A DNA stretch of 64,000 nucleotides, taken from an uncultured Olleya sp. (GTDB lineage Bacteria > Bacteroidota > Bacteroidia > Flavobacteriales > Flavobacteriaceae). The translations under genes were made by a program, and so were the position numbers. Positions 28,001-35,697 of this stretch are shown here, piece after piece. Where the stretch lies: positions 124,001 through 188,000 of the forward strand of contig CANNFD010000001.1 of the NCBI GenBank assembly GCA_947503885.1, given 5' to 3'. Numbering within the stretch: the first letter of the stretch is position 1; each line of letters starts with the position of its first letter. The notes under the pieces are model-generated. The model was not told the DNA's origin and made no database searches. It saw only the letters and a list, made by a program, of their open reading frames with translations.

Positions 28001-28704
28001 ATGTCCTTATTGCTTTCTTTTACTGCTTTTACAACTTGATTTAAACCGATGTTGTATTGACGCATCAGCTCTGGATTTACATCTACTTGATACTCCTGAA
28101 CATAACCACCAATGGAAGCGGCTTCAGAAACTCCACTTGCAGACGACAATGCATATTTTACGTAATAATCTTGAATGCTTCGTAGTTCGTGTAAATCCCA
28201 ACCACCAGTAACGTTTCCGTTTTTATCACGACCTTCTAATGTGTACCAAAAAATTTGTCCTAAACCTGTGGCGTCTGGACCTAAAGCAGGATTAACATCA
28301 TCTGGTAATAATCCGCTTGGTAAAGAATTTAGCTTTTCTAATATTCTGCTTCGGCTCCAATAGAATTCTACATCTTCTTCAAAAATGATGTAAATGCTTG
28401 AAAATCCAAACATGGAAGAACTTCTGATGGTTTTTACACCAGGAATTCCTAATAGGGAAGTGGTTAAAGGATATGTAATTTGGTCTTCAATATCTTGAGG
28501 AGAGCGACCATCCCATTTGGTAAAAACAATTTGTTGATTTTCTCCAATATCAGGAATAGCATCTACAGCTACAGGATTGCTTGGTAAAAACCCAGTATCC
28601 CAATTAAAAGGTGCATTTACCGTTCCCCAACCTACAAAAAGGACGAGTAACAGAACAGCTACGAGTTTATTCTCTATTAAAAATTTGATGCTTTTATTTA
28701 GCAT
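24997..28704 (-). CDS. cusA: CusA/CzcA-type heavy-metal RND efflux pump
   Basis: 1235 residues; E. coli CusA has about 1047. N-terminal hallmarks are clear: DAIPDIGENQQIVFTKWDGR, EDQITYPLTTSLLGIPGVKTIRSSSMFG, and in the membrane domain GIAIAIGTMVDVGVILSEN with acidic residues of the proton relay. The extra length comes partly from added membrane spans at about 530-625, as in other Bacteroidetes CusA. A smaller insert at about 770-785 (SNANNSENVTLSAVERSQL) is encoded by a repeat-like DNA stretch. The C-terminal half has GVRVRYPRELRGNP and GFIALFGIATDDGVVMATY. It pumps Cu+/Ag+ (CusA) or divalent metals (CzcA); the copper neighbours favour Cu+. Confidence 0.94.
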   Translation of the reverse strand: MLNKSIKFLIENKLVAVLLLVLFVGWGTVNAPFNWDTGFLPSNPVAVDAIPDIGENQQIVFTKWDGRSPQDIEDQITYPLTTSLLGIPGVKTIRSSSMFGFSSIYIIFEEDVEFYWSRSRILEKLNSLPSGLLPDDVNPALGPDATGLGQIFWYTLEGRDKNGNVTGGWDLHELRSIQDYYVKYALSSASGVSEAASIGGYVQEYQVDVNPELMRQYNIGLNQVVKAVKESNKDIGAQTLEINQAEYLVRGLGYVKSISDIENAVVTSEDFTSIKIKDIGKVSLGPAARRGILDKEGAEVVGGVVVARYGANPMEVITNVKEKINELSSGLPSKVLADGRTSQLTIIPFYDRSELIQETLGTLNEALTLEILITILVIIIMVFNLRASILISGLLPVAVLMVFIAMKLFNVDANIVALSGIAIAIGTMVDVGVILSENIIRHLDEDDGKQSINTVVYNATSEVSGAIVTAVMTTIISFIPVFTMIGAEGKLFRPLAFTKTFALTASIIVALFLIPPFAAFLFRRKSIKKSFSYILNVALILSGILGLFYGYWLGIVLIAFGITGLLKLQQIVEEKQANVINIIISAVAIVFLLAEYWRPLGVDQNIFWNLIFVSVICFGLLGIFTLFIKYYTRILRWCLDNKLLFLSVPTAIVIAGIFIMKNTGKEFMPSLNEGSFLLMPTSMPHSGVEENKRVLQQLDMAVASIPEIETVVGKAGRTESALDPAPLSMYENIIQYKPEYMLNDNGERQRYKVNDDGLFELKDGRFISNANNSENVTLSAVERSQLIEDNDGEFYRNWRPEIKSPDDIWNEIVRVTKLPGVTSAPKLQPIETRLVMLQTGMRAPMGIKVKGQDLKQIEAFGVQLENIIKEAEGVKKEAVFADRIVGKPYLLIDINREKIARYGISIQDVQDVLQVAVGGMVLTQTVEGRERYGVRVRYPRELRGNPSDLEQIYIPVSKGSPVPLSELATIRYEQGPQVIKSEDTFLVGYVLFDKLDGFAEVGVVENAQALIQSKIDSGELTVPKGINYQFTGTYENQLRAEKTLSVVVPLALAIIFLILYFQFRSVTTSLMVFTGIAVAFAGGFIMIWLYGQDWFLNFSFFGENMRDLFQMHPINLSVAVWVGFIALFGIATDDGVVMATYLTQTFRRNTPENKKEIRASIVEAGEKRIRPCLMTTATTILALLPILTSTGRGSDIMIPMAIPSFGGMLIALITLFVVPVLYSWRAEFQLKRATK
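26350..26389. repeat. Repeat-like palindromic segment inserted in frame in cusA
   Basis: About 40 bases with inverted arms TTGAG / CTCAA around the core CCTTTCGACTGCG, continuing into GGTGACATTCTCC. I recall very similar stretches (TTTCGACTGCGCTCAA followed by TGTGACA) as dispersed intergenic repeats in flavobacterial genomes. The base use (GC-rich core) differs from the surrounding gene. In the protein it encodes the extra residues near 772-785. Identity as a repeat family is from memory and needs a search. Confidence 0.5.
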
Positions 28705-28814
28705 AAGTAATGATAATTAAACAGTTAGACATTGATGTTAAAAAAAACACCGAATACAACAAAGTATCCTTATAACATTACAGTTATAGGACAACACAGT
28801 CTATTGTTTAAAAA

Positions 28815-29228
28815 TCAAATTAAATATGTTTCGTCAAGCTTGAAGATCTGCCTGATGACGAGTGGTGGTTTATATGCTTCGTAGGTAGTTACATTATTAT
28901 CTAAACCTTCAAAAGCATTAATATATGTGTAAACAAACGATGTTATAAACACTTGCTGTTCAAATGAAATTTTATCAACATGTAGCTGTAGTTCATCTTG
29001 ACCATCAACTACGGTTTGTTCATTTTTACAACAATTCTTTTTAGTTATAGAGCAACCTTCTGTTTTAGAGTTTTCCATTTCCATACCGCAGCCTTTAGCT
29101 TTATGGAATATAGCAGTTTCTACTAAAGTACCTCCACAATAATGCATATCCTTAGTGAACGACATTGTAGAGAATAACACTACAAAAGCCATTGCAAAAG
29201 ACATTATTTTATGGAATACTTGTTTCAT
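28815..29228 (-). CDS. HYC_CC_PP-type cysteine-rich exported protein
   Basis: 137 residues with a signal peptide (about 1-25). The mature part carries KDMHYCGGTLVETAIF (HYC), then GCGMEMEN, GCSITKKNCC (CC) and a C-terminal YKPPLVIRQ (PP): the pattern of a small flavobacterial family named after these residues. The Cys, His and Met clusters suggest soft-metal binding. It lies at the upstream end of the metal island, 110 bases from cusA on the same strand, so it may be the first gene of the transcript. Function is inferred from composition and context. Confidence 0.8.
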   Translation of the reverse strand: MKQVFHKIMSFAMAFVVLFSTMSFTKDMHYCGGTLVETAIFHKAKGCGMEMENSKTEGCSITKKNCCKNEQTVVDGQDELQLHVDKISFEQQVFITSFVYTYINAFEGLDNNVTTYEAYKPPLVIRQIFKLDETYLI

Positions 29229-29357
29229 ATATAATTACAAAGTTATAAATTTTAATGGTCTTATTTGTAATTTTATGTTAATTTGAAGTTTTTGAACTTG
29301 TATTGATAATGTTTTAAGATTGCATTAGACGAATTAGAGTAGTGGAGTAAAATCTAT

Positions 29358-29786
29358 TTACACCAAACTTTCCAATGCATAATACAATCTGTTTTGTGCA
29401 TTATCTTGCGATCCAAATATGGAACGAAACAGTTCTCCTTTTTCCGAAATTAATAACCATTGCGGTGTCCCTTCTGAATTAAATTGATCAAAAACCTTAT
29501 GGTCTTCGTCAATAAAAATAGGAAACGGAACATCACCACTTGTAAAAATACTTTTTATAGAAGCTTTAGTCGCTTCTCTATTAATAAAATTAGCATGAAT
29601 TCCAGCAACTTGAATTGTTGGGTAATTCTGCTGAAACTGATAAGCCAATGGGATTGCGCGTCCTGTACATCCTAAACAATCATTGTTATAAATTATAAGT
29701 AGTAACACCTTATTTTTATATGTTGCCATTAGGTCTAAAGTAACCCCCTCTAAATCTTTAACTACTATAGAAGTTATGATGTCCAT
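29358..29786 (-). CDS. Thioredoxin-like (redoxin/TlpA-type) protein
   Basis: 142 residues with a thioredoxin fold: strand NKVLLLIIYNNDCLGCTGRAIPLAYQF has the CxxC motif (Cys-Leu-Gly-Cys) at the start of the first helix, and TPQWLLISEKGEL holds the cis-Pro loop (GTPQW). No signal peptide is visible, so it is probably cytosolic. It could reduce disulfides or act as a peroxiredoxin-like enzyme. It sits upstream of the copper island on the same strand, 129 bases from the HYC gene; copper stress oxidises thiols, so joint use makes sense, but co-transcription is uncertain. Confidence 0.75.
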   Translation of the reverse strand: MDIITSIVVKDLEGVTLDLMATYKNKVLLLIIYNNDCLGCTGRAIPLAYQFQQNYPTIQVAGIHANFINREATKASIKSIFTSGDVPFPIFIDEDHKVFDQFNSEGTPQWLLISEKGELFRSIFGSQDNAQNRLYYALESLV

Positions 29787-30050
29787 TAATTTAAATTTTG
29801 TAAGCTATTCTGTAAATAAAGTTAAGTTCTAAACTTTAGTAAAAGTACAACTATTATAAGTAAATTAAATATGTTAATATTATTGTAATTACAGTTTTAA
29901 TCAGGTAAATGATGATAAAATTCACTATCTTTAAAACATAGCCTACAAGGCGTATTTATTACGTTTTTAAGTGTTTACATAAATTAAAAAAAATAATATT
30001 AATAAGCTACAATTATTTAATTAGCATAATTTATACTCTATACATAAAAT

Positions 30051-30866
30051 ATGAAAACTCAACAAAATTTAATAGTAATTACAGGAGGAGCAGGAGGAAT
30101 TGGCCAAGCTACTGCAAGAGCATTTAAAAATCAACCTATTATCATTACGGATTACTCTCAAGACAGTGTAGACAAAACAGTAGAGTCCCTTTCTAAAGAA
30201 GGATTAAATATAGTAGGTGGAATTGCTTGTGATATTACAGATAAAATTGACATTGAAAAACTTGTTAATTATGTTGACACTAAAGGGACTTTAAAAGCTT
30301 TTATACATACTGCAGGAGTTAGTGGTACTGTAAAAGACCTGAAAAAAGTATTTACGATTGATTTAGTGGCAACAGAGCTATTAGTAGAGGCATTTCATAA
30401 ACTTGCTGTAAAAGACTCCGTAGCAGTTTTATTATCATCTATGATGGCACACGCTGTACCAGAAAATAAAGCCTATGATGCTGCTCTTAAAAACCCACAA
30501 GCAGTAGATTCTTTTGATATAGTAAGCAAGTATGTAAATAACAACTCTGACACTATGTACAATTTTGCTAAACGGGGTGTACAATTGTTAACCCACAAAT
30601 ACGCCAATAAATGGGGTGAAAAAGGTGCTAGAATAGTATCTGTTTCGCCTGGGGTAATTGAAACACCTATGGCGCTTAAAGCTGCAGAAGAGCATCCTGA
30701 ACGAATGGAAATGATCAAACAAGCAACCCCTTTAAAACGAAACGGACAGCCCGAAGATGTTGCAAGTGTGATTTGCTTTTTGACTAGTGATGCTGCTAAT
30801 TTTATAAATAGTACTGATATATTAGTAGATGGCGGAGTAATACACAACATTAAAAAGATGTCGTAA
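30051..30866 (+). CDS. Short-chain dehydrogenase/reductase (SDR)
   Basis: 271 residues, classical SDR. Cofactor motif TGGAGGIG (residues 11-18); catalytic Ser in LLSSMMAH (about 129), Tyr170 and Lys174 in YNFAKRG; SPGVIETPM follows as the PG motif; the C-terminal INSTDILVDGG is typical. Asp/Tyr after the second strand (ITDYS) suggests NAD+ rather than NADP+. The Ser-to-Tyr spacing is longer than usual because of an insert around residues 135-165. The substrate is unknown. It precedes the universal stress gene by 49 bases. Confidence 0.88.
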   Translation: MKTQQNLIVITGGAGGIGQATARAFKNQPIIITDYSQDSVDKTVESLSKEGLNIVGGIACDITDKIDIEKLVNYVDTKGTLKAFIHTAGVSGTVKDLKKVFTIDLVATELLVEAFHKLAVKDSVAVLLSSMMAHAVPENKAYDAALKNPQAVDSFDIVSKYVNNNSDTMYNFAKRGVQLLTHKYANKWGEKGARIVSVSPGVIETPMALKAAEEHPERMEMIKQATPLKRNGQPEDVASVICFLTSDAANFINSTDILVDGGVIHNIKKMS

Positions 30867-30915
30867 ACATTAAAAAATATAAATCTTAAATAAAAACTTA
30901 AACATATTTAAAATT

Positions 30916-31734
30916 ATGAAAAACATAATTATACCTGTTGATTTTTCGGAACAATCAGAATTTGCATTACAAACTGGAGCTATTTTAGCTAAAAAACATA
31001 ATGCAACACTACATGTTTTACACATGTTAGAGTTGTCGGATGCTTTAATATCAATCTCAAATAATCAAAGCCAAACTGAAATGCTTTTTATGCTACAACT
31101 AGCTAAAAAGAATTTTGATTCTTTTTTAGATAAAGATTACTTAGAAGGTGTTAACGTAGAGCCTGTAATTAAAAAACATAAGGTTTATAAAGAAGTGGAC
31201 GCTGTATCTAAAGAGCTAAATGCCGATTTAATTGTAATGGGGTCACAAGGTATTACACTCCAAGATGGAATATTTGCAGGATCAAATGCTGAAAAAATGG
31301 TGAGAAATAGTAAAACACCAGTTTTAATAGTTAAGACAAAACCAGATAATTTTAGCCTAGATAATGTTGTATTAGCAACAGACATGGGATTAGATAGTGT
31401 AGACGCTTATATTAAAGCTTATAAGCTATTAACTGTACTAGGTAGCAAAATTAACTTAGTATATGTTAATAGACCAAATAATGGTTTTATGAGCTCAAAA
31501 GAATTTAATAAAAAAGCACAAGCGTTTGGAATGGCTGGTGGAAGTGATAATGTTAAGTTTATTGCAGGGTATTCTATTGAAGATGGAATTATTCAATATG
31601 CAGACGAAATCGATGCAGATGCTCTAGTAGTAATTACCAATGCAAGAAAAGGATTAAATCACTTATTAAGAGGAAGTGTGTCTGAAAACCTTGCAAACCA
31701 TTCAAGACGACCAGTGATGACCTTTACGTTATAG
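30916..31734 (+). CDS. Universal stress protein, two-domain type
   Basis: 272 residues with tandem USP domains (about 1-140 and 147-272). Domain 1 starts IIIPVDFSEQSEFALQTG and has the ATP-binding loop GSQGITLQDGIFAGSNAEK (G-2x-G-9x-G-S). Domain 2 starts VVLATDMGLDSVDAYIKAY and its loop is degenerate (NARKGLNHLLRGSVSENL), still with G-S. Such proteins respond to starvation and oxidative stress in the cytoplasm. A hairpin terminator follows 21 bases after the stop. Confidence 0.92.
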   Translation: MKNIIIPVDFSEQSEFALQTGAILAKKHNATLHVLHMLELSDALISISNNQSQTEMLFMLQLAKKNFDSFLDKDYLEGVNVEPVIKKHKVYKEVDAVSKELNADLIVMGSQGITLQDGIFAGSNAEKMVRNSKTPVLIVKTKPDNFSLDNVVLATDMGLDSVDAYIKAYKLLTVLGSKINLVYVNRPNNGFMSSKEFNKKAQAFGMAGGSDNVKFIAGYSIEDGIIQYADEIDADALVVITNARKGLNHLLRGSVSENLANHSRRPVMTFTL

Positions 31735-31755
31735 TAACTTAAATATTTAGATTTT

Positions 31756-31795
31756 AAAGCTGTTAAGTGTGTCACATTTAACAGCTTTAATTTTG
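31756..31795 (+). terminator. Terminator after the universal stress gene
   Basis: Stem AAAGCTGTTAA / TTAACAGCTTT with an inner GTG / CAC pair around TGT, followed by AATTTTG. Confidence 0.75.
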
Positions 31796-31849
31796 TGAAA
31801 AATATAAATTCTAGATTTTATTAAGTAATAGTTTAAATTATAAAAAAAC

Positions 31850-32488
31850 ATGGAAAAATCAATATTAAAAACCATTAAAAACACAACAAAACATTGGTAT
31901 ATCCCATTATTGGTGGGCTTATTTTTTATTATAGTTAGTGTTATAGCATTTACATCTCCACAAAGTTCATTATTAGCTTTATCCTTAATGTTTGCCTTAT
32001 CCTTTTTGTTTGGTGGACTTTCTGAAATTGTCTTTGCAGCTGTTAATAGACATCAAATGGAAAACTGGGGTTGGTCATTAGCTTTTGGAATTATTACGTT
32101 TATAGTAGGGCTTTCTTTAGTTATCCACCCTGCTTTATCATTAAGTGTTTTAGCCTTTTATATTGGATTTGTTATTTTATTCCGTTCTGTTGCAGCAATT
32201 AGTTTTGCTTTAGATATTAAAAGATATGGTAGTAAAAATTGGGGAGGCTTATTAGCACTTGGTATTTTAGGCGCTATTTTCTCTTTTATTCTAATTTGGA
32301 ATCCTGTTTTTGCTGGATTAGGTATTGTAATGTTAGTAGCATTAAGCTTTATGTTTGCAGGTTTATTTAGTATTTTTCTTTCTCTTCAATTAAGAAGACT
32401 TGATAAAACTTCAAAATCGATATCTGCAGAACTAAAATCAAGATATGATGAATTAATGGAAGAAATTAGAGACGAATGGGAGGGGTAA
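31850..32488 (+). CDS. HdeD/DUF308 family membrane protein
   Basis: 212 residues, six predicted spans, with the repeated HdeD pattern: WYIPLLVGLFFIIVSVIAF, SLMFALSFLFGGLSEIVFA, NWGWSLAFGIITFIVGLSLVIHP, and again NWGGLLALGILGAIFSFILIWNP, LVALSFMFAGLFSIFLSLQL. HdeD supports acid resistance in E. coli at high cell density by an unknown mechanism. A charged C-terminal tail (about 185-212) is probably cytoplasmic. Its last 13 bases overlap the acetyltransferase gene, so the two form an operon. Confidence 0.88.
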   Translation: MEKSILKTIKNTTKHWYIPLLVGLFFIIVSVIAFTSPQSSLLALSLMFALSFLFGGLSEIVFAAVNRHQMENWGWSLAFGIITFIVGLSLVIHPALSLSVLAFYIGFVILFRSVAAISFALDIKRYGSKNWGGLLALGILGAIFSFILIWNPVFAGLGIVMLVALSFMFAGLFSIFLSLQLRRLDKTSKSISAELKSRYDELMEEIRDEWEG

Positions 32489-32937
32489 ATACTACGATAT
32501 TAATAAGAAAAGCGACTTTAGAAGACCTTAAGATGGTTAATACCATTGAAACTTTATGCTTTAAAGACGGAAGCTATCCTTTATTTGTATTAAGACAGTT
32601 TTTTGATATTTCAGAAAACTATTTTTTAATTGCTGAAGAAAATAATGAGATTTTGGGATATGCATTGGGCAATATTACTTCAAAAACAAAACAAAGTTGG
32701 ATATTATCTTTAGGTGTACATCCAAACGCAAGAGGAAAGCAAATAGGCAAAAAATTAACTAAGCAATTGTTACAAAAGTTAGAAGAAAACAACACTACAG
32801 CAACCTTTTTGACAGTACATCCAGACAATAAATCTGCTATTAAAATATATGAAGATTTAGGATTTAAAATTGCTTCAATATCTGATAATTATTATTTAGA
32901 CAATCATTCACGATTAGTCATGAAAAAACAACACTAA
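32476..32937 (+). CDS. GNAT-family N-acetyltransferase (RimI-like)
   Basis: 153 residues. GNAT motif A is LGVHPNARGKQIGKKLTKQL (Q/R-x2-G-x-G/I-like CoA loop) and the C-terminal AIKIYEDLGFKIASISDNYY is the motif B of RimI and related protein N-acetyltransferases. The start ATG at 32476 lies inside the HdeD gene end in another frame (13-base overlap); the real N-terminus could be a few codons later (TTILIRKAT), since the first residues MGGVN are not typical. It may acetylate a protein or peptide N-terminus; the substrate is unknown. Confidence 0.85.
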   Translation: MGGVNTTILIRKATLEDLKMVNTIETLCFKDGSYPLFVLRQFFDISENYFLIAEENNEILGYALGNITSKTKQSWILSLGVHPNARGKQIGKKLTKQLLQKLEENNTTATFLTVHPDNKSAIKIYEDLGFKIASISDNYYLDNHSRLVMKKQH

Positions 32938-32978
32938 AATTATAAATATATTAACATAAACAACACAAAGTAACTAGT

Positions 32979-33007
32979 GTTGAAGCAGATACTTTTAAGT
33001 ACCTTTG
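32979..33007 (+). promoter_or_regulatory. Promoter of the second DMT transporter gene
   Basis: GTTG (32979-32982) and TACCTTTG (33000-33007) are separated by 17 bases, a good fit to the Bacteroidetes TTTG / TAnnTTTG promoter. The leader would be about 55-60 bases. Confidence 0.65.
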
Positions 33008-33027
33008 CAAAAAAAATTACGTTTTAC

Positions 33028-33065
33028 AAAGCAGCTATTGCATTAATAGCTGCTTTAATATTTTT
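33028..33065 (+). promoter_or_regulatory. Terminator-like hairpin in the leader of the DMT transporter gene
   Basis: A perfect 12-bp stem (AAAGCAGCTATT / AATAGCTGCTTT, loop GCATT) and a T-rich tail lie between the predicted promoter and the ATG at 33071. It could be an attenuator for this gene or the terminator of the upstream operon placed beyond the promoter. The transporter gene has its own separate terminator at 34049. Confidence 0.55.
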
Positions 33066-33070
33066 AGATA

Positions 33071-33973
33071 ATGAAACAAATACTTAATAATCGTTGGATT
33101 TTATTATTAGTTATCACTTTAACTTGGGGTAGCTCATTCATGTTAATTAAAAAATCGTTAGCTGTGTTTACACCTTACGAGATTGGTGCAATTCGTGTCG
33201 TTGGCTCAGGGTTATTACTAGCTTTTATAGGTATTCCAGCAATTATTAAAATGACTAAAAAAACATTAATATGGGTTACCATAGTTGGTTTTTTCGGAAA
33301 TTTTTTACCAATGTTTTTATTTCCAATTGCTCAAACCCGTGTTAGTAGTTCGTTAGCAGGTATATTAGATTCATTAGTACCAATGTTTGTATTAATTTTT
33401 GGGTTTATCCTTTTCGGAATTAGAAGTCAAATAACTCAAGTTTTAGGTGCTGTTGTTGGCTTTTTAGGTGCTGCTAGTTTGATATATTTTTCCGAAGCAA
33501 ATACAGAAACTTCACAGTTTGGTTATGCTATGTTAATCGTATTAGCAGGTGCAGGATATGGTATTAATGCTGTAGTAATTAAGGAAAGAACTTCAAAAGT
33601 AAAAGCGGTAGAATTGACAGCTGCAGTATATACCATTTGGGCAATTCCATCTCTAGTCATACTATACTTTACAGGAATTATTCAAAACTTTGAAATGAAA
33701 CCTGAGTACTTAAAACCAATTGGCTATTTATCATTCCTGACCATATTTGGTACTGCAATAGCAATGTTATTATATTATAAATTAATACAAAATACTTCAG
33801 CAGTTTTTGCTAGTTCAGTAAGTTATTTATTGCCAATTGTTGCTGTTATATGGGGAGTTATTGATGGCGAAAAATTTACGTTTTGGTATGTATTTGGTGG
33901 TCTTTTAATACTTATAGGTATTTATCTAATTAGAGAGAAAAAGAAAAATCCAAAATTAGCACCTCGTACTTAA
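33071..33973 (+). CDS. DMT-superfamily transporter (EamA family)
   Basis: 300 residues, about ten spans in two EamA repeats: WGSSFMLIKKSLAVFTPYEIGAIRV (the W-G-S-xF start of the first repeat), PIAQTRVSSSLAGILDSLVPMF, then YGINAVVIKE and the second-repeat end SYLLPIVAVIWGVIDGE. It belongs to the RhaT/YdcZ-like exporters of amino acids or metabolites; the substrate is unknown. The leader carries a terminator-like hairpin that may control expression. Confidence 0.9.
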   Translation: MKQILNNRWILLLVITLTWGSSFMLIKKSLAVFTPYEIGAIRVVGSGLLLAFIGIPAIIKMTKKTLIWVTIVGFFGNFLPMFLFPIAQTRVSSSLAGILDSLVPMFVLIFGFILFGIRSQITQVLGAVVGFLGAASLIYFSEANTETSQFGYAMLIVLAGAGYGINAVVIKERTSKVKAVELTAAVYTIWAIPSLVILYFTGIIQNFEMKPEYLKPIGYLSFLTIFGTAIAMLLYYKLIQNTSAVFASSVSYLLPIVAVIWGVIDGEKFTFWYVFGGLLILIGIYLIREKKKNPKLAPRT

Positions 33974-34048
33974 AATACAAGTTCTTATTTCAAGAAGTAA
34001 GTAAAAAGCTATTTAAACAAATATTAAAAAAAATACTAAATAATTTAT

Positions 34049-34081
34049 ACCTCATAGCATTATTAAGCTGTGAGGTTTTTT
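34049..34081 (+). terminator. Rho-independent terminator
   Basis: Stem ACCTCATAGC / GCTGTGAGGT (one T-G pair) followed by seven T, after the DMT transporter gene. Confidence 0.85.
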
Positions 34082-34144
34082 TATGGAAATAGTCTTCAAG
34101 GCTAAAAAATATCTTAAATTAACAACATCATAAATATAAGTTTC

Positions 34145-35599
34145 ATGAATTGGATTATAATTACAGAAATTATTTACCTACTTATTGTTGTTCTAGTAAT
34201 TTTAAGAGTGTTGCACGATACACGTAGTAGCACTAAAGCTTTAGCTTATATTTTATTCATCTTTTTTGTACCTATTATTGGAATAATATTTTACTTCTCA
34301 TTCGGAGTTAATTATAGAAAACGAAAACTTTACACAAAAAAAATATCTGACGATGTCCCTTTTAGAAATTACCTAAAAGACAAAATGAACACCTATTCTG
34401 AAACCATAAAAAAATCAGGATTAATCGCTTATAAACATGATACATTAACCGAGTTTATACTTAGGTCCGGAGCAAGTCCTTTAACCGCTAACAATGAAGT
34501 TAAACTACTAATTAATGGTGAAGAGAAGTTTCCAGAACTAATAAAAGCGCTAGACAATGCTACCTCACATATTCATATAGAATATTATATTTATGAAGAC
34601 GATATTACTGGTAACCAAATAGCGGATGCATTAATTAAAAAGGCTAAACAAGGGATTGAGGTAAGATTTATGTATGACGATTTTGGTAGTCACGGATTAG
34701 GAAAAGACTTTATTAAAAAACTACAAGATGCAGGTGTACAAACTGCTCCTTTTTATAAAATAAAATGGTATGCTTTTGCCAACAGACTTAATTATAGAAA
34801 CCACAGAAAAATTGTAATTATAGATGGTTTAGTAAGTTTTGTGGGTGGTATTAATATGAGCGATAAATATAGAAACGATCTTAAAAAAAACAACCCGTTA
34901 TATTGGAGAGACACTCACTTAATGCTTAAAGGTCAGGCTACTGCATATTTGCAGTACTTATTTATGTGCGATTGGAATTTTTCTAGTACTAATCGTTTAG
35001 AGTATTCTGATACATATTTTATTGACCTCACCAAACAAGAGGTTATAGAAAGTGAAATTGTACAAATTGCTGCATCAGGACCGGATAGTAATCAACCAGT
35101 CATTTTTTATTCTCTAATGGAAGCCATCAATTCGGCTAAAAAAAACATTTACATTACAAGCCCATACTTTATTCCGGACCAAAGTTTAATGGATTCGTTA
35201 CTAATAGCTATTCAGGGTGGGCTAGATGTTAAAATATTAATTCCAGGTATCTCGGATTCTAAAATGGTAAATGCTGCAGCTAGCGCGTATTATACCGAGT
35301 TGCTAAAAGTTGGTGCCAAAATATACAAATATGATAAAGGATTTGTACATGCAAAAACCATGGTTATAGATGATGATTTAGCAATTATAGGTTCTGCAAA
35401 TATGGATTACAGAAGTTTTGACCTTAATTTTGAAGTCAATGCTATGGTTTATAGTAAAAACATTACCAAACAACTTACTGACGCTTTTATAACCGATTTA
35501 AAAGCCTCTAAGCAGATTGATGCAACATTATGGCTTAACAGACCAAAATATATTCATGTTTGGGAAAAAATGGTCCGTTTACTTTCTCCTTTCTTATAA
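34145..35599 (+). CDS. cls: Cardiolipin synthase (phospholipase D superfamily)
   Basis: 484 residues. Two N-terminal spans (about 4-22 and 33-53) precede two HKD catalytic motifs: HRKIVIIDG (H220) with NMSD nearby and HAKTMVIDD (H402) followed by GSANMDYRSFDLNFE. Length and layout match ClsA-type cardiolipin synthases, which join two phosphatidylglycerol molecules at the inner membrane. It is monocistronic, between two terminators. The enzyme could use phosphatidylethanolamine like ClsC, but the N-terminal membrane pair favours ClsA. Confidence 0.92.
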   Translation: MNWIIITEIIYLLIVVLVILRVLHDTRSSTKALAYILFIFFVPIIGIIFYFSFGVNYRKRKLYTKKISDDVPFRNYLKDKMNTYSETIKKSGLIAYKHDTLTEFILRSGASPLTANNEVKLLINGEEKFPELIKALDNATSHIHIEYYIYEDDITGNQIADALIKKAKQGIEVRFMYDDFGSHGLGKDFIKKLQDAGVQTAPFYKIKWYAFANRLNYRNHRKIVIIDGLVSFVGGINMSDKYRNDLKKNNPLYWRDTHLMLKGQATAYLQYLFMCDWNFSSTNRLEYSDTYFIDLTKQEVIESEIVQIAASGPDSNQPVIFYSLMEAINSAKKNIYITSPYFIPDQSLMDSLLIAIQGGLDVKILIPGISDSKMVNAAASAYYTELLKVGAKIYKYDKGFVHAKTMVIDDDLAIIGSANMDYRSFDLNFEVNAMVYSKNITKQLTDAFITDLKASKQIDATLWLNRPKYIHVWEKMVRLLSPFL

Positions 35600-35632
35600 A
35601 TTATTAAAAACTCAAAACTGTTTATTAAAAAC

Positions 35633-35672
35633 AAAAAACCTATCAAAGCTAATGCCTTGATAGGTTTTTTTA
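35633..35672. terminator. Bidirectional terminator
   Basis: Perfect stem AAAAAACCTATCAA / TTGATAGGTTTTTT with a 10-base loop, between cls and the converging porin-like gene. Confidence 0.9.
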
Positions 35673-35697
35673 ATGTTATGGGTAGTAAGTAAACGTA

